Below are positions 28,001 to 46,609 of a stretch of DNA of 64,000 nt, piece by piece. The stretch comes from Siniperca chuatsi (Eukaryota > Chordata > Actinopteri > Centrarchiformes > Sinipercidae): positions 12,830,388 to 12,894,387 of the forward strand of contig NC_058053.1 of assembly GCF_020085105.1 (NCBI RefSeq), in the 5' to 3' direction. The position numbers were made by a program, and so were the translations under genes. A model generated the notes under the pieces. The model did no database searches. It worked only from the letters and a program-made list of their open reading frames with translations, and was not told where the DNA came from. Each line of letters begins with the position of its first letter. Within the stretch, counting starts at the first letter, position 1.

Positions 28001-31000
28001 CGAAGGGGATGGACTGACCCAGCATCATGTGAAACTCCTTTCCTGTTTCCTGTTTCATGCCTCTAGAGGCAAAAAGGCTGTTCCTGACTTACAGCCAGAT
28101 CGAAATCCACTGTTTAGTCTGTCACCATAGTGAAAAAATACAACCTTCTGGACTGTTTTTCCTGTGCATAGTTAACATTAAGCCTTAACTCTTGTAAAGG
28201 CATTAAAGGATAGATTCCGATTTCTTCAAGTCTATCTTAAGACAATACTCACATGTATTTTTAAAGCGTAATTGGTCAGCCTTTCTCACAGAAGACATCT
28301 TGACTTGTCATAGTAGGAAAAGCACAGGTGTTACTAATAACATTAACGATGGCTCAGTTCTATTCAAGTGCCCCAATAAGTCATGGCAGTGTGACAGTGA
28401 GCCAGCATGCGCAATCATTAACTCGCCGTCATTAACTCTTATTAACTTATCAACTATTATTTACACCTGTGCTTTTCCTACTGTAAGATGTCAAAATGTC
28501 TTCCCGTGAAAACTGTTGTTCTCTTCGTTAATGCAAAATGGGGAAAGCTAGCGAGCTGCTGTGAACGTAGAATTATGACACCAAACCATCTGAGAAGTAG
28601 CATTTGGATTTAGCACCATACATGAAAAATAAAGGTGGATAAAGGTGAGGCTGTTCTCTGCCTTTTCAAAAGGCATTACCACAACAACAAAGCTTAAGTC
28701 ACCTGTTGAGTGAGGTAGCAGAGGCACCAGGAATAAGCAAAACAACAAGTAGGCTACATGGGTTGCATTCGAATCAGTTTGAACGAATGACAAAATCGTT
28801 GTCAAAAAGTGAACTAGTTGCATGCAAATATGCGTTCTAAAGTTCAGCTCAAAGCTAATATGCATCTTCAACAGTCTCAGTTAGTCAAATTAAGTGGGTA
28901 TCTTACAAAGTTGCAGTCTTTTTAGTACACTACTTCCTCTTTGTGTTTCCTTGTTGAGCTGCGATGAGGGGACAGTAACACAAACAGAGAATGTGGTATT
29001 GTATTAAGACTTGAAGAGAATCTGCAACGATTCTTTAAAACATAGCAAAAACTTGTTGAACTTTTGTTTGGTGCTGCCTTGTTTCCAACATTGAGAGACC
29101 GGCAGTTCAAGTGGTCGAAGCGCTGTGGTTCCCAAACATGAACAATCAATCAAAAAACATCCCCTCAGGCCTGTGCTGACAATGTATTGATCCTTTAATA
29201 GGTGAAGCTTTTTATGATTCAGCACTGCGGTACATTTTGAATTGGTCACCAAATCAATCAATATAGGGCAGACCTTTAGCCAATAAGCCTCCATATTTCC
29301 CTTTAGAAATAGTTGCAAGCTACAGCTGCGTGGTGTGACAGATGAGATGAGGAAGTCTGACAGAAAGATCCCATTTTCTTGTACCCGCAAGAGAAATACA
29401 AGTTCTAACGTACATAACTGGAGCTGACAGAGTACGAGCGGACTCACAAGACTGTTTAGGACTCATTAGACTCTGTAAGAGTTTCTTAATGAGTAATTTA
29501 TTGTTCTGCCTGGTAATTGTAATCAGTTAGTCGAGGATGAAGAGAGAGAAACAAGATTCAGACCAGGTGGTTCCAGTGTTGCTGTGAGCAAAAGCTCTCA
29601 TCAGACATGACATATTGGCGGTGACACTAAACACAGTTAATTACCGCTAATGAGAGGCTTGGACTGATGTTGTCAGAAGCTGGGAAAACTGCTTCCACCT
29701 ACATCCAATTCCAGTTTCCCCCATTTTCTCAGCCAAAGGTTTAACAAAGATCCAACTAAGTGGAAACTACTGGAAGGCTGTCAAGGCAACAACATCATTT
29801 TCTTGCTGTAGCCTGCGAAGATGATTAGTGCCGTCCGAGAGCAGAAACTAAGAGGAAGACAACCTGAAGATGTTAAGTCACAGGTAATCACCCCGTACTG
29901 CTCCACAGATAAGATAATGGAAATAATTTGTGTTTGGGAATTTAAATGCTGAGCCAAATCTTACTACACATTGACCTGTTGTATTTGTTTGCCTCGAAAC
30001 CTATTAAAAATGTAATTAAAAAGGCAGTCTAGCAAGGCTCCCTGTGGTGAATGCACAATTATCAGCTTCAGTACAAGTTTATACTCCAGGCGACAGTCAT
30101 AAGCACGTTCGAAATGAAAACGTGCCGAGATAAGGGCGTTACAACATTTCACTCTTTTGCATCCGCCGTGATTATGCATCGCTAGAAAGAAGGGCGTGAG
30201 CCAAGCAGTGCAGGCAGGCGTTGCATGCAGAAGCACGCTGCTGCTATACTTTTCTCAGTGGGTGCCCTGGTTCTGCCTGATTCAGCAGTCTAAGCTGGTT
30301 TATTCTCACTGTGCTTCATGACTAACCTGCAAGGGGAACCTGTGAATTACAGTGGAAAGAGATGTGAAGGTGAGATGCTCCATTATGATGTTGCTGGCTC
30401 TTTCTTCTATACTGTAACAAGTCTGAATTAAATAATGGGGACAAAACGCTCCATGTCCATTGTGCAGCACATTTTCAGCCAGATTGATGAATATTTCAAA
30501 GCAGAAAGGAGGAGCAAGTCTAAATGTTTACAAATGATGTAACACTGAGCAGGCTTTGCCATGAAACATAAATCCCGGATGTGGCTCATAATAAACACTG
30601 GAAAGAATTCAAGATTTTTCTGCCACATCAGATATCTTAAATCGCTTGGCTCACTCTGGACGGAGGCAGGCATCTAAATCCAATGATTACATGGCAAAGA
30701 TTACAATGTGACTTGTGCAGTTGCACACTATAAGCCCCCGACTGACTGGTGCAGAGTGGATAGTTGATTGTGTTTTACACTGATCTGAGGATTTTCAGGG
30801 CAGCCAGAGATGGGATAAATTAGGGCAGCGCAAAGAGTCCTCCTGTCAGGTTCAGGCATAGCTATCGTGATTCTGTATTGGTGTCAAAGTGTCAGAAAGG
30901 TTCAAATGAAGAGAAAGTGTCTGAGGTACATTGGTGGTGAAAATGCCACTGACACTTCTCAAAGTGAAACGACAATTGTCCATGTTTGGGTGGAGCTGTT

Positions 31001-33105
31001 GCCCTGTGCTCTATTACCAATACAGTCAATTCAACAGTCAGTATAAATTATATTTATATTGATTATATTGTGGCAATACTATTGAGTTCAGTTAATATTA
31101 TCAAATATTTGGCCTGTAACTGAAGAATAGCAGCTGCTGAAGTTGACGGACTGCTTGACTTTGTCTGAACATGTGATGGTTTTGTGGACAAAGGTCCGAC
31201 TTTAAAGGATAATGCTAATAAATGGCTAATGATTCTAAATGTTTCTTATATTTAAAAAATCCTGTGAAAAGACCGAAAACAACAATATGTTAGTTAATCT
31301 CTCAGTACTTTCTGACATCCCTACACTGTCTGTAGCGCATCTTTAAATTTGGGTCACAAATATATAGTTTAATTTAAAAAAAAAAAAAGGCTAAATCATT
31401 TCCTAAAACAGCTGGGCACTGTAGTTTTTAGCAAACATTACTCAAACAGGAATAATTAGTGCTTTCTTGGAGACTATTTTCAAATGTGGATGAATAGACA
31501 TTTGGTGCACTAGAGAGTATTTGCTGCACTTGGATTGTGCGTGTGAGATTGACCTAAAATAAACTACAGTGCCCATGTTCATCATGATGAAGAAATTATG
31601 TGTTTAAAATGGTCTTTGACACAGAGGATTGAGCTATATCAGGCAGCTCAGGCAGTAGAATCAATTCATTGTTGGTTCTGGTCTTGTCATAGCTGCTGTG
31701 AACAGTTGTTGTTGACAGTAAGAAAACTATAGAACATCACAAGACTTTTCCTTTAAAGCAGAAATTAAAGTGATGACTCAAGTGTGTGACGTAACTGAGC
31801 ATTTTCTTAAGTATCTCCAAAAACAGTAAAGGAAGGTTGATGGTGGATTTGATCAACTTCATTTCTATTTCTATTTATTTTTTAAATTTCTTTCTGTGCA
31901 TTTATTTTGATTCTTATAGGCTACATAATATACATATGCTCTCATATTTAGGATGGACACAATGTGCTTAGACTGTCTTTTGAAGGACACATTCTTGATA
32001 TGATGTAAGACAGACAGATGCATTCATAACCATAACCAGTGGTCTACTTGTTCAATACAAAGTGAATTGGAGGACACAGCAATAGTTATTCTAGTGTTTT
32101 CCCCTCCTAAATGCCTTTTAACTTGAATTAGTTATCATTTAGATAGATGCATTTACAGAAAAAGAATTCAACATCATTATAATTCTAATAATCTGCGCGT
32201 TGCAACTTTAACAAAACATTAATACTGACAGCTAAAGGTTCAAACAATATGGACACTGGAGGACTGTATTGGTGGAATTTGTTTTAGTCACAAAATGTTA
32301 TTGGCCTGCACTGAATACCAGCATACTGTATACTCACAGTTTGGGCTGGATATCAAAATTGAACACAGTCTACAAAAAACAAGGAAAAAACAAAACCAGA
32401 AGAATAGCAGTAAACACTGAAACCATGACCCTGAAGCATGAAATTCCCTGCTTCTGAATATTGCAGCCTCTATTGTTTAGACTACATTAACTATTCATAA
32501 AAGGGCGTCTAATCAAACCTTCTATTCTATTTGAAGGTTTGATTCTGATCAAGGATAAATGTGACTCTTAGTTCTATCTCCATATTGTTGCAATAAATAC
32601 AAACAAGACTCTAAAATCTATTTGGAACTTTTATCAAAAATGAAATAACACCACTGGGGCAGCAAATGTTCCCTCTGAGCGCGTCTGAAAAGTCAGTTTG
32701 ATATCCAACCTTTTACATAAGCTCACACAATGTGTCACATAATCACATTTGTGATCTGTAATAGCTCACCAATATCTAGTTAATGTAAAGCTACATTTTG
32801 TCCTTTTTAGTCGATACACAGGATGAGCAAGCTACAACATGGCCATGACTACCAGCATATTTTGCCATCGTAGTGACAGTGAGATAGATTTCAGCTATTA
32901 AACCACGCAAAACAAACTTACAGTGACACCAGCCCAAGTGGCAGCACCAGTGCAGCTTGAAGCACTTCCCGTGGCTGTGCGTAGCGCAGATGGAGAGTCC
33001 ATCACAAGGCAGGAAGTCTGGTCTCCCCGCGCAGCTCTTAGCCAAAGCCTGCGCCTCGTCCAACTTCTCACTCTTCGGACACTTCTGTGCTCCCGAGGCG
33101 GCCAT
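22095..33105 (-). CDS. c3orf70: C3orf70 homologue (UPF0524 family), 2 coding exons
   Basis: Coding exons are 33105-32922 and 22813-22095, split by a 10.1 kb intron with a gtaagt donor and a pyrimidine-rich ttttag acceptor. The lengths (184+719 nt) close into one 300-residue frame, and the junction splits a Cys codon inside WCHC-KYVYQPM. The N-terminal 65 residues and the block around CVIADLFVDDY match the vertebrate C3orf70 family as I know it (human about 250 aa). The start at 33105 is the first in-frame ATG and has G at -3 and +4. Order: a short charged N-terminus; a Cys/His-rich block (residues 34-62); a conserved globular part (about 63-140); a Pro-rich stretch with an Ala-Pro dipeptide run; and an acidic Glu run before a hydrophobic C-terminus. 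The extra length over human lies mainly in the Pro/Ala-Pro and Glu tracts. No signal peptide or membrane segment is seen. The molecular function is unknown; zebrafish work has linked the gene to neural development. Confidence 0.95.
22895..23405. repeat. Teleost interspersed repeat in c3orf70 intron 1
   Basis: CACTTCCTGCTCAGCACCAA, CTAGCTGGTGAACATAATGG, CTAAAAGAAGAATGAATATT and GGTGGCCAGAAACA form a block order I recall from many percomorph genomes. It starts about 80 bp before the exon 2 acceptor. Not coding. Confidence 0.5.
25494..25720. mobile_element. Non-autonomous inverted-repeat element (TAGTCGAT type)
   Basis: The left end ACTGCAACAATTAGTCGATT and right end (ATTAATCAATAATGAAAAC, then ATTGTTATTTGTATCCCT) are imperfect inverted copies. 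The interior has AAAATGCCAAACATTTGCTG. This is a widespread short DNA-transposon-like family in fish as I recall it. No coding frame. Confidence 0.55.
28291..28503. mobile_element. Short hairpin element with about 40 bp inverted ends (c3orf70 intron 1)
   Basis: The left arm GAAGACATCTTGAC...TAGTAGGAAAAGCACAGGTG is mirrored by the right arm CACCTGTGCTTTTCCTACTG...GTCAAAATGTCTTC. The 130 bp between has no frame. The structure is MITE-like. Confidence 0.65.
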
Positions 33106-33560
33106 GCCAACATTTCCTGGATCCAAAAAACCCCCGCACACAGCTTCGTCCGAGAGAACTATAACATACCCGTGAAGGACCGAGTCGAGGTTTTACGGTC
33201 CACGTAGCCCAGGAAGCTTTTCAACTGGGAGGCAGACGCGAAAGACGGTGCTGGATCTCTGTATCCAGAGCAGCTGGGTTACCGCTCATACAAAGGGTGG
33301 AAACATATCCCGTAAAAGTATTAGAGCGTCATTTAGCTAGGTGTAATATCATATTCAACGCCTGCCATGGTCGTGATTCACACATCTCTCCGTCCTCCCC
33401 TCTCGTCGAGAAGCTCCTCTGTGCGCTGGTGACGCGCGTACGGAACCACGGCGCGCATCTGAACTTCATCACACAACGGGAGGAGTCCACAAACACAAAG
33501 CCAGCTGCTCTGCGCACTTCAAACACACATCCAGGCTTTCATCGGCCTCTCTAAAAACTT
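33106..33560 (-). promoter_or_regulatory. CpG-rich promoter region of c3orf70
   Basis: CpG pairs are dense immediately upstream of the c3orf70 ATG, for example GACGCGCGTACGG and CACGGCGCGCATC at 33,430-33,460, against CpG-poor surroundings. This fits a CpG-island promoter and 5' UTR for the minus-strand gene. The exact start site is not visible. Confidence 0.6.
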
Positions 33561-34755
33561 CAAAACACCACTGGATCTGAAATAAATAAACAAATAAATG
33601 ATCCAGTCCACCTAAAGGAAATAGCCTACATTTTCTGATAATCTGATAATGATATAACTCTGGTAATATTTCAATATAGATTCTTATTTCATGATTTGTT
33701 TGGATCATGCATTAATCTGCCATTAAACAATGAAAGGTTCAGAAATAGTGTAGATGCAGACAAAATGGAGCATCATACTGTATAATCCAGCTGCTCAGTC
33801 TGGAGCTTTCAGCCGCTAGATGGCAACTCCAACATCTGCTCGTTGCTGGGCGTGAGATTTCTTTGGGAATGAGCCATTGATATATATAAAAGCAGGTTAG
33901 CGCTGTGTCTCCCTCAGCTCTCCTCTGTCACCGCTGCAGCTGGGTCAGCAGAAAGCAGAAACCGGAGACGCACACCACGTGAAGAGCAGTTTTCTTTTTC
34001 CTCCTCCAGAGAAGAATGTTTGCCTGATGAAGCAAATCAAATGAGATGCCGCCAGCAGTTACCTGAATATACTGACGGTTAGAAAAACAAGCAAAACAAC
34101 AGCGTGAGTTAATACTGTGAGCGAGCTTCACACAAACAGGACAGTATAAATCACACACAAAAATCAGTTTGAGTATATAACAGGTCTTTACTGAGGCATC
34201 AGCTGATAGATGTAGATGAGATTTTATTTATTATTATACATGCAGTAAAAAATGTACCAAAATGTATTAGCATGATTAATTAACAACCAAACAAGCCTAA
34301 CATAGGCTTAAATCAGTTAAATCATCTCTTTTGCATGCACATGTTGCAATTGGTGAAGTTTGATTTATTACATTTTAAAACCCCAAGATTTAACTGCAGA
34401 TTGTGTTCAGGAGGCCTTTATGGCGATCTGTTATTACAGAGTTAGACAATATATTCACTGAGTTACCAGTTTATTAGATACATTTGTACAATCGAATTCA
34501 TTCCAATGCAACAGCCCTGCAACACTTCCAACTGTTGTAAAGTTGAGTAACTCTACATTATGGAGGGGTTTCATTCTGCTCAGTTATAGTAGTCAGAGTA
34601 GTTGCAAAGATGTTTCTAGTATTATGACCACCCGCATTTACATACACGAGGGAGACAAAATATTAGAAGCAATGATACAATCAATATATTGCAAGTTGAA
34701 TCAACATCTCTGATACAACGTCAACACAAACTCTACAAGCTTCACAAAGATAGGA
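33561..34755. other. Intergenic spacer between c3orf70 and ehhadh
   Basis: Apart from the candidate TATA box at 33,883 I see no gene or clear repeat in this stretch. Confidence 0.6.
33883..33890 (+). promoter_or_regulatory. Candidate TATA box of a divergent plus-strand transcript
   Basis: TATATAAA followed 25-35 bp later by a CTCAGCTCTCCTCTGTCACC stretch that could be a start region. It lies about 780 bp upstream of the c3orf70 ATG on the opposite strand. No coding frame follows, so a non-coding transcript or chance are both possible. Confidence 0.25.
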
Positions 34756-34761
34756 TTTATT
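34756..34761 (-). terminator. Polyadenylation signal AATAAA, ehhadh
   Basis: TTTATT on the plus strand, 85 nt beyond the ehhadh stop codon on the minus strand. It would give a short 3' UTR. Confidence 0.55.
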
Positions 34762-34845
34762 GCAGGGCTCAGTTCAGTTTATCACAGTATAAGATCATTA
34801 TTAAAGTGAATGAGACTGATATTAAAGCTGAAATGTGTGTGAGAT

Positions 34846-42957
<8,112 letters not shown>

Positions 42958-43300
42958 CGAGCCTGTCGATCCAACACTACAAGCTATCGCACTTGCTTTA
43001 GGTGTGCAGACTGAACTTTGTAGCTCCACTCCTGCTATGGTATTACCTTTATCACACTTTTATTCCGTGAAGCCAAACATATTACCAAACTGTCTTCTTC
43101 TTCGTCTCTGTTCTGCCTTCTACTGGCAACCCCTCGGAGCATTACCGCCCCTATCTGGCCTGGAGCCGATCAGAAAACTAAACTCAGTCTATTTATTACC
43201 CCATTGTTCTGTTAAATCTTAATGTAGCATGTAATTATCGACCAATAATCTAATATCTTTCAATTCAAATGTAACAATAGCCTCAAGTCTGTCGATATGG
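42958..43300 (-). promoter_or_regulatory. Upstream region of ehhadh (putative promoter)
   Basis: Unique sequence upstream of the ehhadh start codon, between two copies of an interspersed repeat. I searched by eye for a peroxisome-proliferator element (paired AGGTCA-like half sites) and for a TATA box and found neither clearly. Confidence 0.35.
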
Positions 43301-43680
43301 ATATGTGACATACATCAAGAACTGCACTTGGAGGATTAGACGTGATCTCGGGCCCTACAAGCTAAGACAGGAGAAATGCCACTGTGTTTACACAAAAAAC
43401 AGCTCCTGGTGAACTATTGGATGAATCTAAGAAGTAGAGACAGAGACGGAAATTGTCACCCAACCAGAAAAAGTGCTACAGGCCTGCTGGGAAAGGGAAA
43501 GAACAGCAAAATCAAGTTTTGGCAGGACATGCAGCAGCAAGAGACTTGGGGGTATATGAAAATGAGTTATAAGGAATATAAATATACAGACTATGCGCAG
43601 GGTTTTTTTTTAACTGATAATACAGGTTCTGCAGTTGCAGTTTGTAGCCACAGAGCTGAAATATTCAAATTTCTTAGGTG

Positions 43681-44630
43681 AAGATGGGGAAGAAGTACTC
43701 AGATCTTTTACTTACAGTAAGTAGCAATAGTAGAAAAACTCTGTCACAAGTAAAAGTCCTGCGTTAATTGTACTTAAGTAAAAGTCATCAAAATATGCTT
43801 TAAGTACAAAAAGCAAAAGTACTCATTTTGCAGAATGGCCTATTTCAAGATATATATTTGTAATGGAAATCATATTATACCCTCATTCTTTAAGCTTATC
43901 GTACTCTCATATGATTTCATAGCTTACTCACCCCTTATTATAAAATCTTGTTGTTTCATGCATGAGCACTGTCTGTCCTTCAGCTGAGAACACAGGCTGA
44001 TACTTTGATTCTCTATCTTTGTGTGAAAGTGTTCAAGCTACCATTCTCAAGATAGATAACTACGAATGGATAACTGTGCAGTTGAACAGCTGTGTATCAA
44101 TTAAAGGTCAAGTGTTGGCCTCTACGCAAAACAAGTGTTCTGTGATGCATGAGATTGTATGACTGTGATACAACAGAGAATCCATTTGCAAATGTCTGTT
44201 TGAATATTGCAATAAAACTCTGAAAGAGCTGTTCTTGTTGAATTCACCTTATAGTAAACATTTCTATGACATATATTATTGGATTATAATTTTTGATGCA
44301 TTCATTCATATGTACATTATTTTAATGTTGCAGCTGGTAAAGGTGGGGCTTTTTTTTTTTTTTACTATGTATACTGCCGGGTAGCTTGTAAGTTTCACCA
44401 AGGGATCAGTAAAGTCTTATCTTTATCCATAAATTAAATAATAATTTATTTGTTGATTATATTTGTGATCTTAATCTGAATCTGCAAAGTAACAGGTAAC
44501 TAAAGGTATAAAATAAATGTAGTGGAGTAAAAATTACAATATTTCTCTCTGAAATGTAGTGGAGTAGAAGTATGAATTAGCAGAAAATGCTTAAGTACAT
44601 TACTTGAGTAAATGTATTTCCTTACTATTT
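43681..44630. repeat. TACTTAAGTA-type interspersed repeat, copy 2, split
   Basis: Left part 43,681-43,865 (AAGTACTCAGATCTTTTACT, AAAGTACTCATTTTGCAGAA) and right part 44,490-44,630 (ATGTAGTGGAGTAGAAGTAT, TACATTACTTGAGTAAATG) look like the two ends of one element with about 600 bp of other sequence between. Confidence 0.5.
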
Positions 44631-44719
44631 GAAATAATAGCATACATTCAAGAGTAATACAACAAGGCACTGAGGTCACAAGTACTTCTATTCCTTTGAT
44701 TCTCAAGCAAGCTGTAGCG

Positions 44720-44762
44720 AAAGAGTTTCCCCTTGGGGATCAATAAAGTATTTCTGATTCTG
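44720..44762 (+). repeat. Retroelement 3' tail
   Basis: TTTCCCCTTGGGGATCAATA followed by AAGTATTTCTGATTCTGA is a tail sequence I recall from fish non-LTR elements. A related tail, AAGGGATCAGTAAAGTCTTA, ends near 44,425. Confidence 0.4.
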
Positions 44763-44914
44763 ATAGGGCTCCTGCTCATATGGCCATTCTGGGTCATGAG
44801 AGAGTCATTAGCCATTAAAAAAAGACAACATAGACATTAAGCTTACAAATCAGAGGGTAAGGGCAATGTATGGAAGACATTTACATTCAATTCAAAATAG
44901 AGTGTCTATATTGT

Positions 44915-45110
44915 GAGAAATAGGGGAGGAAAAAGAAAAGAGGAGGCAATAATGACTAGATGAGACTCAGTACTGTGAACGTCACACTTCACATTATAGG
45001 GGAGCATCCAACCGGTCTTTGTGAACATTGTCAGGTACCAGAAAGTGTTGAACATGTGCTTATTAGTTGCAGGAAATATATATCAGAGAGAAAGGACATA
45101 ACCACCCACT
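44915..45110 (+). mobile_element. 3' fragment of a second LINE copy
   Basis: Translation gives a decayed stretch ending EHPTGLCEHCQVPESVEHVL followed by ISCRKYISERKD. This is the zinc-ribbon-like tail found after RNase H, and is paralogous to CETCSCKESVERVLMGC near 50,420. It lies directly upstream of, and in the same orientation as, the larger LINE. Only this tail is recognisable. Confidence 0.65.
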
Positions 45111-45392
45111 TCATGTATATAAAGTAATATATTACATTACCCAATCAATATTTATTCCTTTGCACTATTTGCATTTGTTTACAATTTACAGAAACACTTG
45201 ACTTATGTAGACATTGTATGTTGTTGGTCATTGTCGCTTTTTCTATATATTTATATACTTATGTATTGTTTTCACCTACTTGTATGTACATAATAGTTCT
45301 ATGTTTACTTTTACCTATCTTTGTTCAGCTTTGTTGTCCTTGTTTTTAGTAGCGGGTAAATACATACAACTGTATCGTGAATGTAATAATTA

Positions 45393-46602
45393 TGAACTTT
45401 GGGAGTGAGGACGAAGGATGGGATCATGGAGGTATGGAGTGGCAGAAAGTGGCGTTCAAAAGGAAGAAAAAGAAACATAGAAATAGTGGTAATTTAAGCA
45501 GTTCAGGGGCAGAGTCTGATGAAATGGCAAAAAGAGCTAGGGCATATCTAAGCCCGAGGCCTGAAAACCAAAACAAGGACATAATTGAGTTTGTTGAGCA
45601 TTGCCATCTCATATCGGATGGTTAAAGCTCTGGAAAAGGATGTAGGTAAAGTGAAGTTTGCAAAGTACTTGAATAATAAGCGTATACCTGTACATGCAGT
45701 GAGTCAAGAACAACAAAACGCTCTGCTGAAAATGACTACACTGTATGGTAAAAAAAAAAGTAAAAACCCATGAACCTGGCTCAGCTGCTAGATACAGGGG
45801 ATTTATATCTGGAATACCACTATCTGTCTCAGTGGAGAATATCAAAACAGGACTGAAAGGAGGGAAAGTGCTTGATGTTAAACGTATTAATACTAAAAGA
45901 AATGGAGAAAGAGCAGAAACGCTGTCAGTAATCATCGACTTTGAAAACAATCTCCCAAGAAAAGTTATGCTAGGCTTCTTCAGCTATGCAATAAGAGAGT
46001 TCATTCCTCCGGCATTAAGATGCTTTAAATGTCAAAGAATGGGTCATACTGCCAGCCAGTGCAAAGGAAAAGAAAGATGTGCAAGATGTGGAGGTAATCA
46101 TGCATTTGGAAAGTGTGGGAAAGATGTGCCAGTTAAATGTTGCAGTTGTGGAGGAGACCACAGTGCAGCAGCCTATGGGGGATGCGCAGTTCAAAAGCAT
46201 GCAAAAGAAGTCCAAAACTTAAAAATAATAAACAAAGTGTCATATGCAGAGGCTGTTAAGAGGGTCAACAACGAACATGTAGCAATGGAAAACAGCCCTG
46301 AAAGTTATAACCCAGGAAACAGTAATGATCCTCCAAGTTCAGAAAACAGACAAACACATCAGAGAGGACTACATGAGACCTCCCACAAGTGCAGGGTAAA
46401 GGAGGGAACCATGTTAGTAGATAAAGTCAATTTTGTTGCATTCATATGTAAAGTGTACATCGGATTAGAACAAAATGACAGGAATGAGAGAATCGAAACA
46501 AGTGTGGAAGCAGCAAAAGAGTACCTTGGGATGTCAAGTACAGAATGTAAAACGATACAAGAATTGATGAACCCGTTCATATATGATGTGTCTAGTGATT
46601 AA
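45393..46602 (+). pseudogene. LINE ORF1 (gag-like, CCHC zinc knuckles), frameshifted
   Basis: The frame begins MNFGSEDEGWDHGG and carries a Lys-rich segment. It shifts near 45,610 and again at an A-run near 45,750, then reads on to a stop at 46,602. The third section holds three zinc-knuckle-like units: CFKCQRMGHTASQC, CARCGGNHAFGKC and CCSCGGDHSAAAYGGC. ORF1 products of this type bind the element RNA. The A-run shift is a common decay or sequencing-error point. ORF2 begins 8 bp after its stop. Confidence 0.75.
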
Positions 46603-46609
46603 ACTAGTA

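Larger units (their letters stand above)
22814..32921 (-). other. c3orf70 intron 1 (10.1 kb)
   Basis: Holds repeats at 22,895-23,405, 25,494-25,720 and 28,291-28,503, plus otherwise unique AT-rich sequence. I find no supportable exon or RNA gene in it. Confidence 0.8.

Noticed and set aside
43376-43681. A 101-codon plus-strand frame upstream of ehhadh.
   Set aside because: No recognisable domain, and it ends where a known-type repeat begins; best taken as chance.
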